Shown here: positions 33,488-44,930 of the stretch, piece by piece | How positions within the stretch are numbered: position 1 is the first letter of the stretch | Layout: the number at the start of each line of letters is the position of its first letter | Program-made: the position numbers and the translations under genes | Source: Dendrobium chrysotoxum | Lineage: Eukaryota > Streptophyta > Magnoliopsida > Asparagales > Orchidaceae | Assembly (NCBI GenBank): GCA_019925795.1 | Contig: CM034313.1 | Location: forward strand, 86,831,663 to 86,895,662 | Direction of reading: 5' to 3' | DNA: 64,000 nt | Notes under the pieces: model-generated | Seen by the model: only the letters and a program-made list of their open reading frames with translations | Database searches by the model: none | What the model was told of the DNA's origin: nothing

Positions 33488-36400
33488 ATGGCGACAAGGG
33501 TGCTCTCTCAGAAGGAGCAAGACATCCAGATGATGTTGGCTGCCCATGTGCACCTCGGAACCAAGAACTGCAACTTCCAGATGGAAAGATATGTTTTTAA
33601 GCGTCGGACTGACGGTAAGAGCACAAGCCCGGCTCTTTCTACGCCTAGATCTATAGATTTTAGAGGCGCTTCTTATGATTAGCTAACCTTTCTTAGAAGT
33701 TGGCACTCTGAATTTATCTTTTATTTTCGGAGCGATGCTTTATGTTACTTTATATCCATATATGTTGCAATTCTCATTAATTCACGTCTCTCTTTCTGCA
33801 CGTAACTTTCAATTAAAAAATCAGGGGCCGTTTGTTAATTCTCAAATGGGATGATTTGTTTATATTGCATCTTGTTGATCGTATGGCGTTAAGTTTAGTG
33901 GCAGTGTGATTGAAGGATTTGTTTCTTTCATATTGTATCTTTTTGACCATTTTGTGTGTTTTTGTTCTGACTAAGTTTTGAGGATACTGTCTTATAAATC
34001 ACAAGGTATGAGGCTATTCAACCTTCAAAACGGTTTATGCGCATATCATCATTTATTGCCATCATCTTCATCATATTTACATGTTTAAACTATTTGTCAG
34101 GGTAATTTTTTTGGTATATTAGTGTATTGATATGCCCTCTAAACTTAAAATTTAGGGATATACATTATTAATCTTGGAAAAACTTGGGAGAAGATACAGC
34201 TTGCAGCTAGAGTAATTGTTGCCATCGAAAATCCTCAAGACATAATTGTCCAGTCTGCTAGACCGTATGGTCAAAGGGCCGTCTTGAAGTTTGCCCAATA
34301 CACTGGAGCTCACCCTATTGCTGGGAGGCATACCCCTGGAACTTTCACTAACCAGCTTCAAACATCCTTTAGTGAACCTCGTTTGCTTATTCTTACTGAT
34401 CCAAGGACTGATCACCAGGCAAGTTGTCTATTTGCTTGTCGTATAGGGTTGCTTTCTAGAAATGTTATCTTAATCGTTATGTGTGTTTATATTGCACAGC
34501 CAATAAAGGAATCTGCTCTTGGAAATATTCCAACGATTGCCTTTTGTGATACTGATTCACCAATGCGGTTTGTTGATATTGGAATTCCCGCTAATAACAA
34601 GGGGAAGCACAGTATAGGTTGTCTCTTCTGGTTGTTGGCAAGGATGGTCCTCCAGATGCGTGGTACTATTGCTCCAGGACACAAGTGGGATGTTATGGCA
34701 AGTATTCATGTTTTTTTGAGTTTAAATATTTACATCTATTGATGCTTGCAACTTATGTTTGATCGGCTGGGTTGTTAATTTTCTTTTTTCCAAACATAAT
34801 TTATCTTATTTAATTTTTTAAGTTAAAGTTGAGATTTTAATGATATTGTAAGAAATAACTTACCCATTCCGGATGTTATGAAACCTTTTTTTTTAATATT
34901 TTTTTTGATGTTGTTTTAAGTTACTAATGAAATTTAATCCATGGTGCATGTAGGTTGATCTCTTCTTTCATAGAGATCCTGAAGAAGCTAAGGAGCAACA
35001 AGAAGAAGGGGAGGCCCCTGCTGCCCCTGATTATGGTGTTGTAGCTGAATATGGTGGTATCATACCTTCTGAACAATGGCCTAGTGATTTTGCAAATGTT
35101 GCTCCTGATGTGGGAGCAATTCCTGGCTTGGTCGCACCAGCTGCTGGGGTTGAGTGGACTTCTTCTCAAGGTTTGAGCTATCATCTAATATTAATTATTG
35201 TTGTTTGCTTGTCATTGCAAGCATACGAAGGGAACATTGTTTCAATAGATTCTAGTGGATTGCAATTTAGTTTGTTGAATTTTAGCTTTACAAATGTTTG
35301 CTACTAAGTAAGAGTTAATTATTTGATTGAAATATTTTTTTGATATGATTTATGAATAATGCATTTAATATATTTACAATTTCAAAATTTTATCTAATGC
35401 ATGCATGGAACGGAAAATCTATCCTGTACTTGAATCAACATTTATTAAAAACCTAACATGCAAGAATTAATGTTCGCTTGTTTAGTATTCTATGAGATAA
35501 TGTCCTGCCAATTAACTTTTATCTGACAAAAAGGTTAAATTGTTCTGTTCATATACAAATTTAATCATATTTTATCAACTAAATGATGTATACAAATAAC
35601 ATTTTCATTGAACTAAAATTCAACATAGTTAATGACCAATTTATAATAACACAAATCCCCAATACCAACAAAAAATTATCTATTCAAATCAATTATAATC
35701 ATAGATAAACAATATACATATAATTGGAAAATAATTAACAACATGGCTTGTTGGTGTTGCCTTGACAATGTAAAGACGAGAAGCTTCTTCCTCTTGCAGA
35801 GGACCTAGATTTACAAATGCAGATAGTGATGACCAAAATAAGCTAATGGAGACAAGATGCAATAAAACAAGCAGATAAAAGTTAAAGGCATAATGTAAAA
35901 GGAAGATATAGTGTTTAATGTGGTGGAAGATGGCTATTTTAGTGACGCGCTTATCTCTTCGGCTTCTATTGACTGTATTTATTTGCCTTCTATTATTAAT
36001 TTTGTATTTTCCATATGCATGTTGATAGAAAAGGTTGATGGTAGCTAGCTTTTGTTGCTTAATGGCGATTAGGTCCCCCCTTCTATTTCTTTGGCATCTC
36101 TAAAGGGTTGTCTAATTGTAAGTAGATTTGGCTCATGTAGGATTTAATAAAATCCTTTAATTTGGATTTTGTAAATCCTAAGAATTTTTTTGGAATAACA
36201 TATGCATGTTGATAGAAAAGGGTGATGGTAGGTAGCTTTTGTAGCTTGATGGTGAATAGGGGGCCCTTCTATTTCTTTGGCATCTCTATAAAGGGTTGTT
36301 TGGCTGTATGTAGGTTTTGCTCAAGTTGGATTTAATAAAATCCTTTCATTTGGATTTAGTAAATCCTAAGAATTATTTGGAATGACATGTATTAAGGCTA

Positions 36401-39400
36401 ACTAAATCTTCTATCTAGTTATTTGTTTAGATTTTAGGATTCAAATAAATATATGATTTAAAGAGACTTGAAAAGTTTGCAAAAGCTTATGTTAATCTTA
36501 TAGTGATAAGAAATATCATATTGATAAGAAAAATCAGCACCAATTTTAATTTGATACGTTATAATCTACATCTTAAATAGATCATACAACAACAACAAGA
36601 AGAAGTTTTTATCCCAGCACGTGGGGTCGGCTACATGAATCCTTTTTCTTCATCTTAAGCATAGCATTATAATCCTAAGAATTGTTTGGAATGACATAAT
36701 GGCTGAGTAGATCTTCTATCTAGCTATTTATTTTAGATTTTATGATTCAATTAAATATGTGATTTAAAGAGACTTAAATTTTGTTAGGGCTTATGTTAAT
36801 CCTATATTGATTAGAAAAATCATATTGATAAGATAAAATAGTATAAATTTTAATTTGATAAACTATAATCAACTTCTTAAGTAGATCATAAAATAACAGC
36901 AACAACAACAACAACAACAAGACTTTATTCCACCACATGTGGTCGGCTACATGAATCATTTATCATCATATTAAGCAGAGCATTACAATCCTAAAAATTG
37001 TTTGGAATGATATATATTAAGGCTGACTAAATCTTCGATCTAGCTAGCTTTTTTTTAAAAAGATTTTAGGATTCAAATAAATAAATGATTTAAAGAGACT
37101 TGAAAAATTTGTTAGAGCTTATGTTAATCCTATATTGATAAGACAAATCATATTGATAAGAAAAATCAGTTCCAATTTTATTATTATAAACTATAATTGA
37201 TAGCTATTTGTTTTAGATTTTTGGATTCATATAAATATATGATTTAAAGAGACTTGAAAATTTTGTTAGAGCTTATGTTAATCCTATATTGACAAGAAAA
37301 ATCAGTACCAATTTCAATTTGATAAACTATAATTAACATTTTAAGTAGATCATACAACAACAACGACAACAACACCAACAACAAGTCTTTATCCCACCAT
37401 GTGGGGTCGGCTACATGAATTCTTTTTATTCATCTTCAAGACTTCAACATAGCATAATAATCCATAATTATAATGCAGTAATAATTTATTAATTTAAATT
37501 TTATTTGGTAGTTTACCTATTGTTTAATTTAAAATTCATGAATAAGAATGTGAATCAATAAAAACATTATTTTTTGAATTATTATAACATAAATTTTAAT
37601 GTTAATCTATTAGCATAATTATAATTTATCCATATTATTTTAGCAGTAATTATCAATCGTATTTTTATTTTCTTAATATTAGTCTAATTATCATATATTC
37701 ATTATATGGATATTATAATTATATTAATTAATTCTAATATATAATTTCTAATCTTTTATTTATTAATGTTATCTATTCAACTAATTATCAAATTTGTGCA
37801 TATAAAATAATACATCACCAATAATAAACTTGTAACACCTCATTGCCAAAATTCTTTTCCTCTCTTTTGTTCCCTCTCAAATTCTCAAGATCATTGATGA
37901 CAAGGAAGAGGTGGCAAAGTCATGACAATAACTTATTAGGGGAAGGTATTAACGAAATTGACAATGTGTGAAGCAGAAATGCTCGTGAGAGTAGTGGTGA
38001 TTGATTTCAATAACCACATTAGATCTTAAAGCAAATGAAGATATGAGATTTAGCACAACTATAGCATTTATCTACTCCAAAAAAATTTGGTTAGCATGAT
38101 TTAATCTAAAACTTGAATCTAAGTTTAATTTTGCAATCAAACAACTCTCAAATTTAAGAGAAGATGATGATATTGCATATTGACAATAAAAATGCTTCAA
38201 CCTTCTTTCTCCGATCAGGTGTAAACACAACGAGATTGTGATTTTTGGGAGATGTATGTTCTCATCCTCCTCTTGACTCCATTGCTGGTGGTTGACACTA
38301 CAGCCAACATAATGCTCCATGACACCGAACTGTTGAAGTGCAAGAAAGTGGTGAACAGTATTGGATGTCTGAGTGACAAGCAAAATTGTTGAATCTGCGA
38401 CCATCAACACTTTTTAATGAAATCCTCATAAATGATTGTGGTTCCCTTCATTTCATTTTCAGATTTAGCAGAGAGGACGTGGATGGTGGTAGTAATAGGG
38501 AAACCTAGTGTTGCAACTGAGATGGAAATACATATTGATAGTTGAATTTGAAGTTCACTAATGGTTGAGATATTTTGGGCTTGAGAAGGAATTATGAGAG
38601 GTGTGTTTGATAGTGAAGAATAATGAGGGGGCTGTGATATAAAGTTAGGATCGTAGATTTGAATGGTTAGGCTTCGAAGTTTCAAGAGTTAAATGAAATT
38701 CCAGGATTGTATATTAGGAGAATTACAAGTCATTTTTTATTTAGTTTTTTGCTTCTGACTTCTGACTTAGCTATATTTCCAAGCAAGTTCATTTAGGAAA
38801 ACATTAAGTTTGCTTATTTAGTAGGTATAAGAATGCAATTATATTAGCAATTTTGGAAAATAATTGCAGGTTATCATCACCATTGCCTAACCTAAAGAAC
38901 ATGTGCACATGGTAAACTGAGCAGCATAATCATAGAATGGGGTTTTATTTTTTGAATCTGAATTTTGCTCGTGAGTGTGGCCTAAAACCTAGAAGGAGCA
39001 ATAGAATGGTAGATGTGAAATTATTAAAAACTTTTGATATCAATCTTCATCATACATGGTCTAAAATTTATCCTATAAACTGTAAAATACTATTTCTCCG
39101 TCTCTTTATCTGTGAAGTGAGGACAACTGTCCACCAACTAAAAATTCAATTTCATTTTGCGATTGATTTTCTCATTCATAATTGAAGAAGTGTGTACTGT
39201 GGCACACCTTATTATGATAAAAAGTTGGAAATTATTTGGTATTTCTTTTGGTTTAAATTTCTCATGAATTGTGGATGGAAAGTCTAATCTTGCTAAATTT
39301 CTTTCTCTTTCTCCATGTTGTAAAGATGATGATTATATGCTTGTTTTATCATTTAATTTTCAACTTTTGCAGTAACAGCTGATTGGGACGCTGCAGCAGC

Positions 39401-39488
39401 TCCAGTTGCAGAAAGTGATTTGCCTCCTGTTGTTCCTGCCTCTGGTTGGGATCCCGCTTCAGCTCCTGCTGCCACTGGCTGGGATTAG
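33488..39488 (+). CDS. RPSA: 40S ribosomal protein SA (uS2), copy B, five exons
   Basis: Exons: 33488-33614, 34156-34418, 34500-34697, 34954-35170, 39373-39488, giving 921 bp and 306 residues. It matches copy A except for a few changes: asparagine for histidine in the NC(H/N)FQMERY segment, and a tail that reads ESDLPPVVPASGWDPASAPA, one codon shorter. Introns 2 and 3 again have GC donors (CAG|GCAAGT and ATG|GCAAGT) with normal AG acceptors. The frame is open throughout and the uS2 core is intact, so both A and B could be functional 40S subunit genes. Intron 4 is 4.2 kb with the same repeats as in A. Confidence 0.95.
36020..37430 (+). repeat. Tandem repeats with SINE-like blocks in intron 4, copy B
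   Basis: Counterpart of 7955-9365. The (CAA)n plus GTGGGGTCGGCTACATGAAT tails are at about 36590-36650, 36895-36960 and 37355-37420. Unit number is the same as in A; only the CAA runs differ in length. Confidence 0.7.
38072..38685 (-). other. Two antisense open frames inside intron 4, copy B
   Basis: Counterparts of the frames at 10007-10620, with one visible residue change (Q to P) in the 112-codon frame. No family recognised; coding status unknown. Confidence 0.2.
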
Positions 39489-39712
39489 TTGATAAGACCT
39501 TTGTGGGTTAATCAGGATTTTGTGAACATGCTTGAGTAAACGTTGATGTTTTAGTTAAGTTTATCCAATTTGCTTTATTTATGAATCATGGACCGAAAGA
39601 TATGTTATTTTACCCTCGTTTTTCATTGCATGTTTTTTCACGTTCAGAATTCCGCATTTTTAGAGAAAGTAGAATATAATAGCTGAACATATTTTAGTTT
39701 GAGAGGATTGCT

Positions 39713-39925
39713 TACTGAGGGGTAAATGTCGGTTTCTATTTGAAAGAATCTGTGGTGTACTTCGGTTGGCTTTTTTAACCAAGATTTTAAAAATAACGTT
39801 TACATTTCCGAATGGTGTGTAAGTTTCAATTTCACATTTCAAATTTGGTGTTCGGTTTCACTTTTAGTTGATGTCGTTAACTTAACTGTCAGGGAAAGTT
39901 TTGATGTTTTTGACTTTTCTTATTT
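39713..39925. other. About 200 bp present in B but not in A
   Basis: After TTGCTTACT the two copies part: A continues TTATTGATAGCTTCTG, B has about 200 extra bases before CTAGCTTCTG. The extra DNA includes GTCGTTAACTTAACTGTCAG but I see no clear inverted ends or target duplication, so insertion in B and deletion in A are both possible. Confidence 0.6.
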
Positions 39926-40051
39926 TATTTCTAGCTTCTGTTTTTATGTAAGCTTCTAGTCCTCTTTAGATTTGTTTTTGAATTGTCTTCTTTTTGTCCA
40001 TTATTTATGGTGGAGTTCATGAGTTGATTTATTTTTTGTTGCCTTTTTTAT

Positions 40052-40165
40052 GGCTTCGTTTGGGAAGGCTTTTTTATTGCTTCTTCAAGCAGCTTTCAAG
40101 TATAAAATTTTTTATACTTGAAAGCTGCTTGAAGAAGCATTAAGAAAGTCGTCCTAAATGAAGGC
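40052..40165. mobile_element. Near-perfect palindromic MITE downstream of RPSA B
   Basis: Bases around AAGCAGCTTTCAAGTATAAA and its complement TTTATACTTGAAAGCTGCTT form an almost perfect hairpin, bounded by GGCTTCGTTTGGGAAGGCTT and GTCGTCCTAAATGAAGGCT. Same site as 11783-11893 in A, where the palindrome is decayed. Confidence 0.75.
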
Positions 40166-40512
40166 TATATTCGCACTATTACATCTTTTCAAAATTTCTT
40201 TCAATGTGGTTATTGAAGAATGGATTTTGCTTGTTATTGTTGTATTGAATATGATTATTTATAAGATGAATTTGATTATTCTAATATTGAATGTGGTCAT
40301 TGATTATATGAAATTGATTGTAATGATTTCTAAGTGTGTTAGTCACATTCAATAGGAGGATCATCTTGATCATCTTCACTGTTTTCAATAACCTTTGAGC
40401 GTTGATTTATTGATCGTTTATGGGTCGTGATACCTTCATCTTAAGCGGGAGAATTAGCTTGACCATCCTCATTGGCCTTTTATGGCTTTTTAATGCTGGT
40501 TCTCACGTAGTT

Positions 40513-41288
40513 GTAAGGTTGTGTTGTCTTTACTTCTAAGAGAAAGATCATCTTAGTCATCTTCAAAGGTGTTGCCAAAATTTTGGGCACTTTCTCCCTA
40601 GCCATCACATGATTGTCCTCTGTCCCTGCAAGGGAACTATCCTGGCACTTGATGTTATTGCATCATCAAGAAAAGATTAGAATAATAATAATCTTTTTTC
40701 ACTAGATTTATATTCATGTCCTCTTTGTGATAGAGGAATGGTAATCCTTTGTTAACATAAAGTGTTATGATGTTGGTTGAGTATATGGGATCTCTAGTGG
40801 ATAGGAGATATTTCTAGATTTTGTGTAGCATTGGAAGAAAGTTTGATAACATGGAAAAGAAAGAAATAATTTGTTGTCATAAGGGCAAGTGAATAATCTA
40901 AATTTAGATCAATCTCTTAAGATATATTGAACTCTTATGAATTAAAATTTTACCTATGTGCTTAACATGGAAAGGAGAGTGTCATGGATTCATGTGCTAA
41001 ATGGGGAAAATTATGTGTCGAAAGTTCATTTTCTTGATATGAAAAGAGGAGTGTCACATATTGTACATTCATAGAAGTTTTGATTGTAGTTTTAATTTGA
41101 GTCCTTAAGCTTGTTTAGTTTTCATTTATATTCTAGATAGCTTTGTATATAAATACTTATTGGTTGAATAATCAAACCAAGTATTGTAGCCACTTCTTTC
41201 CTATAGTTTTTAAATCTATAAGAAATCAAATTTTGTTGATGCACCTCGAGCACAAAGTAAATGGATTCAATTGGGCTCACCAACTAAC
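40513..41288. other. Unique spacer, no gene seen
   Basis: Directly right of the duplication edge. Moderately AT-rich with no frame of interest and no recognised repeat. Confidence 0.5.
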
Positions 41289-41291
41289 TTA

Positions 41292-41411
41292 GGCTTGATT
41301 TGAGACGGTTTTTTCACTGTTTCTTAAAGCAATTTTTTAGTACAAAAATTAAAATTTTTGTATAAAAAAGCTGCTTTAAGAAGCAGTAAAAAAGTCGTCC
41401 CCAACGAAGCC
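41292..41411. mobile_element. Palindromic Tourist-like MITE
   Basis: 120 bp from GGCTTGATTTGAGACGG to GTCGTCCCCAACGAAGCC, hairpin centre GTACAAAAATTAAAATTTTT, with TTA on both sides (41289-41291 and 41412-41414). The TTA duplication and GG start fit the PIF/Harbinger (Tourist) group. Confidence 0.75.
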
Positions 41412-41896
41412 TTAGACTCTCACCCTATTATTAAGATGCTTTACTTATTTTTGTGATTGATTTCATTATTTGGCAGAAAGCAAATGCAAGAAGGTTCGGC
41501 AATGAGTACTTTATCAATGTATTCATGTCTCTTAAAATCTATATTCTAGTAGCTTGTAAGATGTATATAAGATGAAGGATTATTGGCCTATTAAGGGTCA
41601 GATTATGATTGGTAAATATAAGCTTTATGCATTTAATCATCGGCGACTCATTGTAATAAAATTTTGATTCAAATTATTTTCATTACAAAATCAGTGTTTA
41701 AAATTTGGATCCCTCAATTGGAATAATTTTATTTTTTATGTTAATACTTCGATTAACATAAACTCATGTTTGTATTGATGAACCACCAAATTCTTTATAA
41801 GTAAAGAATTTATGAGATTAAAATGCATGCGGAGAATACCATTATTATATATTGAACGTAGAAGAAATGAAAAGAAAAGGAATACAAATTTACTTA

Positions 41897-42756
41897 GGGG
41901 CTGTTTGGTTTGCTGCATTTAGAGTGTAAAGTAATCCAAATGCAGGGGTTTTGAGAATTTTGATGTTTGATTGGATGAAAAGTAAATTCAACGTAAAGTA
42001 AAACAAATGCAGTGTATTCTGTTCTAGTTCATTTTTGGTGCATTTAGAATTCCTCCGATTTGGGCGACTTCTAAATACATTGCAAACTCAAGGGCATTGC
42101 AACCCCTTGTCGGCCACCTTCGACTGCGGGCCACCACCTTCGCCACCACCGGCAACCACCTCTGACCATCATTGACCACCACCAACGGCCACCACCGCCG
42201 GCCACCACCTCCGCCACCGCCGGCAACTACCTCTGGCCACCACCGTCGGCCACCACCTCTGGCCACCACCTCTGGCCACCGCCGGCCACCACTGTCGGCC
42301 GCCACCACTGGCAACCACCTATGGCCACCACCGTCGACCACCACCTTTGATCGCCACCGTCGACCACCACCTCTGCCACCGCCGGCCACCATTGTCGGCC
42401 ACCATCGTCGGCTAAATTAATACACAGTAAAATATTATATCTTATAATCTCAAAAAAATTTATAATAAGATAGTGCAATAAATAAATACACTAGTTTTAT
42501 TTTATAAAATCAAATAATACTAATTATTATAAATAAACTATTTTTATAAATACACTAGTTATAATGCCAAAAAAATTTATTACAAATATATTGCTTTACT
42601 TTACTCTGGATATACCTAACCAAACAAGGGAAACAGTTCTCCTACGTTTACTTTACATACAACCAAACAATCTCAAAGTATTCGGAATACACTACATTTA
42701 CTTTACATTGTATTTACTTTACACTACATTTTCTTTTCCAGCAACCAAACAACACC
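41897..42756. mobile_element. Tourist-like element carrying a GC-rich array
   Basis: Ends GGGGCTGTTTGGTTTGCTG and CAGCAACCAAACAACACC are inverted repeats, flanked by TTA (41894-41896 and 42757-42759). GTAAAGTAA-type words recur just inside both ends. At 860 bp it is long for this group; its middle holds a GGCCACCACC array. No transposase is seen. Confidence 0.75.
42105..42415. repeat. GGCCACCACC-type array
   Basis: Short-unit degenerate repeat of GGCCACCACCTCTGGCCACC and GCCACCGCC words. It gives Pro/Thr/His-rich or Gly/Trp/Val-rich frames on the two strands (42024-42478), which I treat as artefacts. Confidence 0.8.
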
Positions 42757-42791
42757 TTAATATAAAGTTACGTAGCATACACTGACGGAAA

Positions 42792-42864
42792 GGGGATGTA
42801 GCTCAAACGGTAGAGCGCTCGCTTTGCATGCGAGAGGTACGGGGTTCGATACCCCGCATCTCCA
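42792..42864 (+). tRNA. tRNA-Ala (anticodon UGC)
   Basis: 73 bases folding as a cloverleaf. Acceptor GGGGATG pairs with CATCTCC, including a G3-U70 pair, the main identity mark for alanyl-tRNA synthetase. The anticodon stem CTCGC/GCGAG holds the loop TTTGCAT with anticodon TGC, and T stem CGGGG/CCCCG holds the loop TTCGATA. The internal B box GGTTCGATACC is intact. No intron. It differs from the intron-containing plastid trnA-UGC, so it is a nuclear gene. A TTAATATAAAG word lies about 30 bp upstream; a run of six T starts about 30 bp downstream. Confidence 0.96.
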
Positions 42865-44163
42865 TAGCCACCTTTACTATTAAAATTCAAGGCTTTTTTC
42901 TTTCAAAAATTTTGTCCATCTGTTTATCATTAAAAAAAGAAAAATAAAAAATAAAAAAAAGAGCGATTGTACCATAGAAAAAAAATTAATTTTATTTATT
43001 TATGAAAAGCTCCTATTTAAAAAATTATCATGCTATTATAGTTAGCATGAAAAAATTTATTATTATTAACCTTACATCACCATCATGTAATTATTATTAA
43101 AAAATAATAAATTTATTATAGTCATAAAAAATGTGAAAATATTTAATCATCTTCGCCATAAATGTATTAATATGAAATCACTTATTTTTTTTTCATTTCA
43201 TAATATTATTATGAATGTACTATAAAAATATAACAATTTCATTTTAAAAAGAGATAGATTTGATTGAGTTAGATTAGATTGATGTGTATTTCTTCAGAGT
43301 TTTTATGCAGTGTTAATTTTGTGTGGAATCTCATTGTACAGATTAATTGAGTTGTATGAGTTGTATTATTTTCTCGAACATCAATTCCAACGGTTGAGCT
43401 CGTCAGGGGTTGCAGGGGTTCCTCCCACTGCTCGAGCTAAATTTTTTTTTTCAGGTACAATCGTAAAGCGGTGCGACACTGTGTTGCTGAGCGCTGCACC
43501 ACCATAATGTTTGATTGGAGGTAGATAGAGAGCAAAGTGTAGCAACGCTCTAATCCTCGGCGCCATGATGCTATCAGACAGAGTGGAGCACTGTGATGCT
43601 CCAAACTTGGGGCTACGAGTTGGGTTGAACAAATTTTTTTTCTCATTTTTCATTAAGGGTTGCATCCCTTGGTGGTTTTAATGTGTATATCTTTGGTTGT
43701 TCTTGAAAGAGAAAATGGCGGATGAGTGAAGAGAGACAATAAGAGGATAAGAGAGAATGAGATATGTATTAGTTTTCTCCCAAATTTTAGGGTGGATTTC
43801 TTGATGTGATGTGGCTCTGTGACTTTTTTAGAGATTCAAAAATATCCAAGTTAAATACTGGCGCTCTTTCTTTTCCGCTGCATTTTCTATTATTTCATTC
43901 CCACATAGTGTGATAAAGACTTGATGTTGTTGTTGTTGTTGTTGTTTGTATTCGACGTGTGATTTTACTTTTCCAACATGCAACCATTGGCAAAAAAATT
44001 CAAGTGAATAAATTTTAAGTTGGTAGCTATTAATCTTTAAAAATTAATATCAAATCTTATCCAAAATAGCTAATGAAATTGAGTTATTTATTCACCATCT
44101 TTTCATAGTACAAACAACCAAACAGGTTCCTTAGACCTACCCCATTGATTTTACCCTTAAAAT
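42865..44163. other. Spacer, no gene supported
   Basis: AT-rich up to 43250. The minus-strand frames at 43381-43665 (94 and 69 codons) have no domain I know. At about 43905-43950 the words CACATAGTGTGATAAAGACT followed by (TGT)n are the reverse complement of the CAA plus GTGGGGTCGG type tail seen in the RPSA introns, a probable minus-strand SINE fragment. Confidence 0.45.
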
Positions 44164-44485
44164 TCTGCTACTTCTGCACTTGTAAGTTTTGATTTTGAAT
44201 AACAAGCTGTACCCTTTGGCTCTTTAGTAGGCTTCTTTTGATCAGGTCCCTCTTGAGTCTATATGTCCATTTTGCTTCACTTCCACTCATATTTTTTTCC
44301 CCACACATCAACAAACCAAGCACCATGCCAAATCTTCTTAAAATTAAAAGAATATCTTTAATTACATCATATTCAACCAATTTCCCCTTGTAAAAACTTG
44401 ATATCAGACTACAGACCGGCATAGCTTCCCCACATAGAGAAGAAGAAACCAAGACAGTAACACAACAGACAAAGCATCTTTCCCT

Positions 44486-44914
44486 TCATACAATTGAGAA
44501 CAACACCCAAAGCAAAGGAACCAATCTCAAGGAAGCATGAAGCAATCCATGAGCTCTCAGTGCATCAGAGCTATAGAAATAGTAGTAAGGGTAGGAGAAA
44601 CCTCCTCTCTCCTGCCCGCCGGATGGAGAAGAAGAAGATGAATATGGTGATGATGAAAATGACCATGAAGGAGTTGATGGCGGCAGCGGCGGCGGCGGCG
44701 GTGCCTTCTTTGAGGGTGGCGGTACTGATGGAACCAAATTTATGGAAGCTTTTGGAGGCGGAGAAGGTGGTGAGCAAACTATAGGACAAGTACCACAGTC
44801 GCTTACACACCACAAACTTGTCTGGGGGGACTTTGCAGCCATGTCTTCCTCTGATCTTCCATTGCCAAACCCCAAGAGAACTGTAACAATTGCCATTGCT
44901 GCAACACGGAACAT
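44486..44914 (-). CDS. Small secreted proline-rich (extensin-like) protein, probably GPI-anchored
   Basis: Single-exon frame of 142 residues. The N-terminus MFRVAAMAIVTVLLGFGNG is a likely signal peptide. Then comes a cysteine cluster (W-C-x3-D-C-G-T-C-P-I-V-C, about residues 35-47), a proline-rich middle with PPSPPPK and PPPPPLPPS, a serine-rich stretch, and YPYYYFYSS near residue 110. The end is hydrophobic (LLHASLRLVPLLWVLFSIV), as in GPI-anchored plant wall proteins. This layout is common among small plant proteins called extensin-like. A role at the cell wall or plasma membrane is inferred. It stands alone, with no co-oriented neighbour close by. Confidence 0.75.
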   Translation of the reverse strand: MFRVAAMAIVTVLLGFGNGRSEEDMAAKSPQTSLWCVSDCGTCPIVCSPPSPPPKASINLVPSVPPPSKKAPPPPPLPPSTPSWSFSSSPYSSSSSPSGGQERGGFSYPYYYFYSSDALRAHGLLHASLRLVPLLWVLFSIV

Positions 44915-44930
44915 CTTAACCGGATGCTAA

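Larger units (their letters stand above)
28034..40512 (+). repeat. Segmental duplication, copy B
   Basis: Second copy of the block at 1-12223, same orientation. Anchor offsets are 28011 at the LTR start, 28106 at the start codon and 28065 at exon 5, reflecting small indels. The right edge is at 40512, after TTAATGCTGG and ttctcacgtagtt. The left edge is blurred by the minisatellite. Confidence 0.93.

Noticed and set aside
42024..42478. Gly-rich or Pro/His-rich protein frames
   Set aside because: Low-complexity frames through the GGCCACCACC array of a Tourist-like element on both strands.
42792..42864. Plastid origin of the tRNA-Ala
   Set aside because: Plastid trnA-UGC has an intron and a different sequence; this gene is continuous with nuclear-type boxes.
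43381..43665. 94- and 69-codon minus-strand frames
   Set aside because: No recognisable domain, no conserved copy, overlapping frames; not enough to call a gene.
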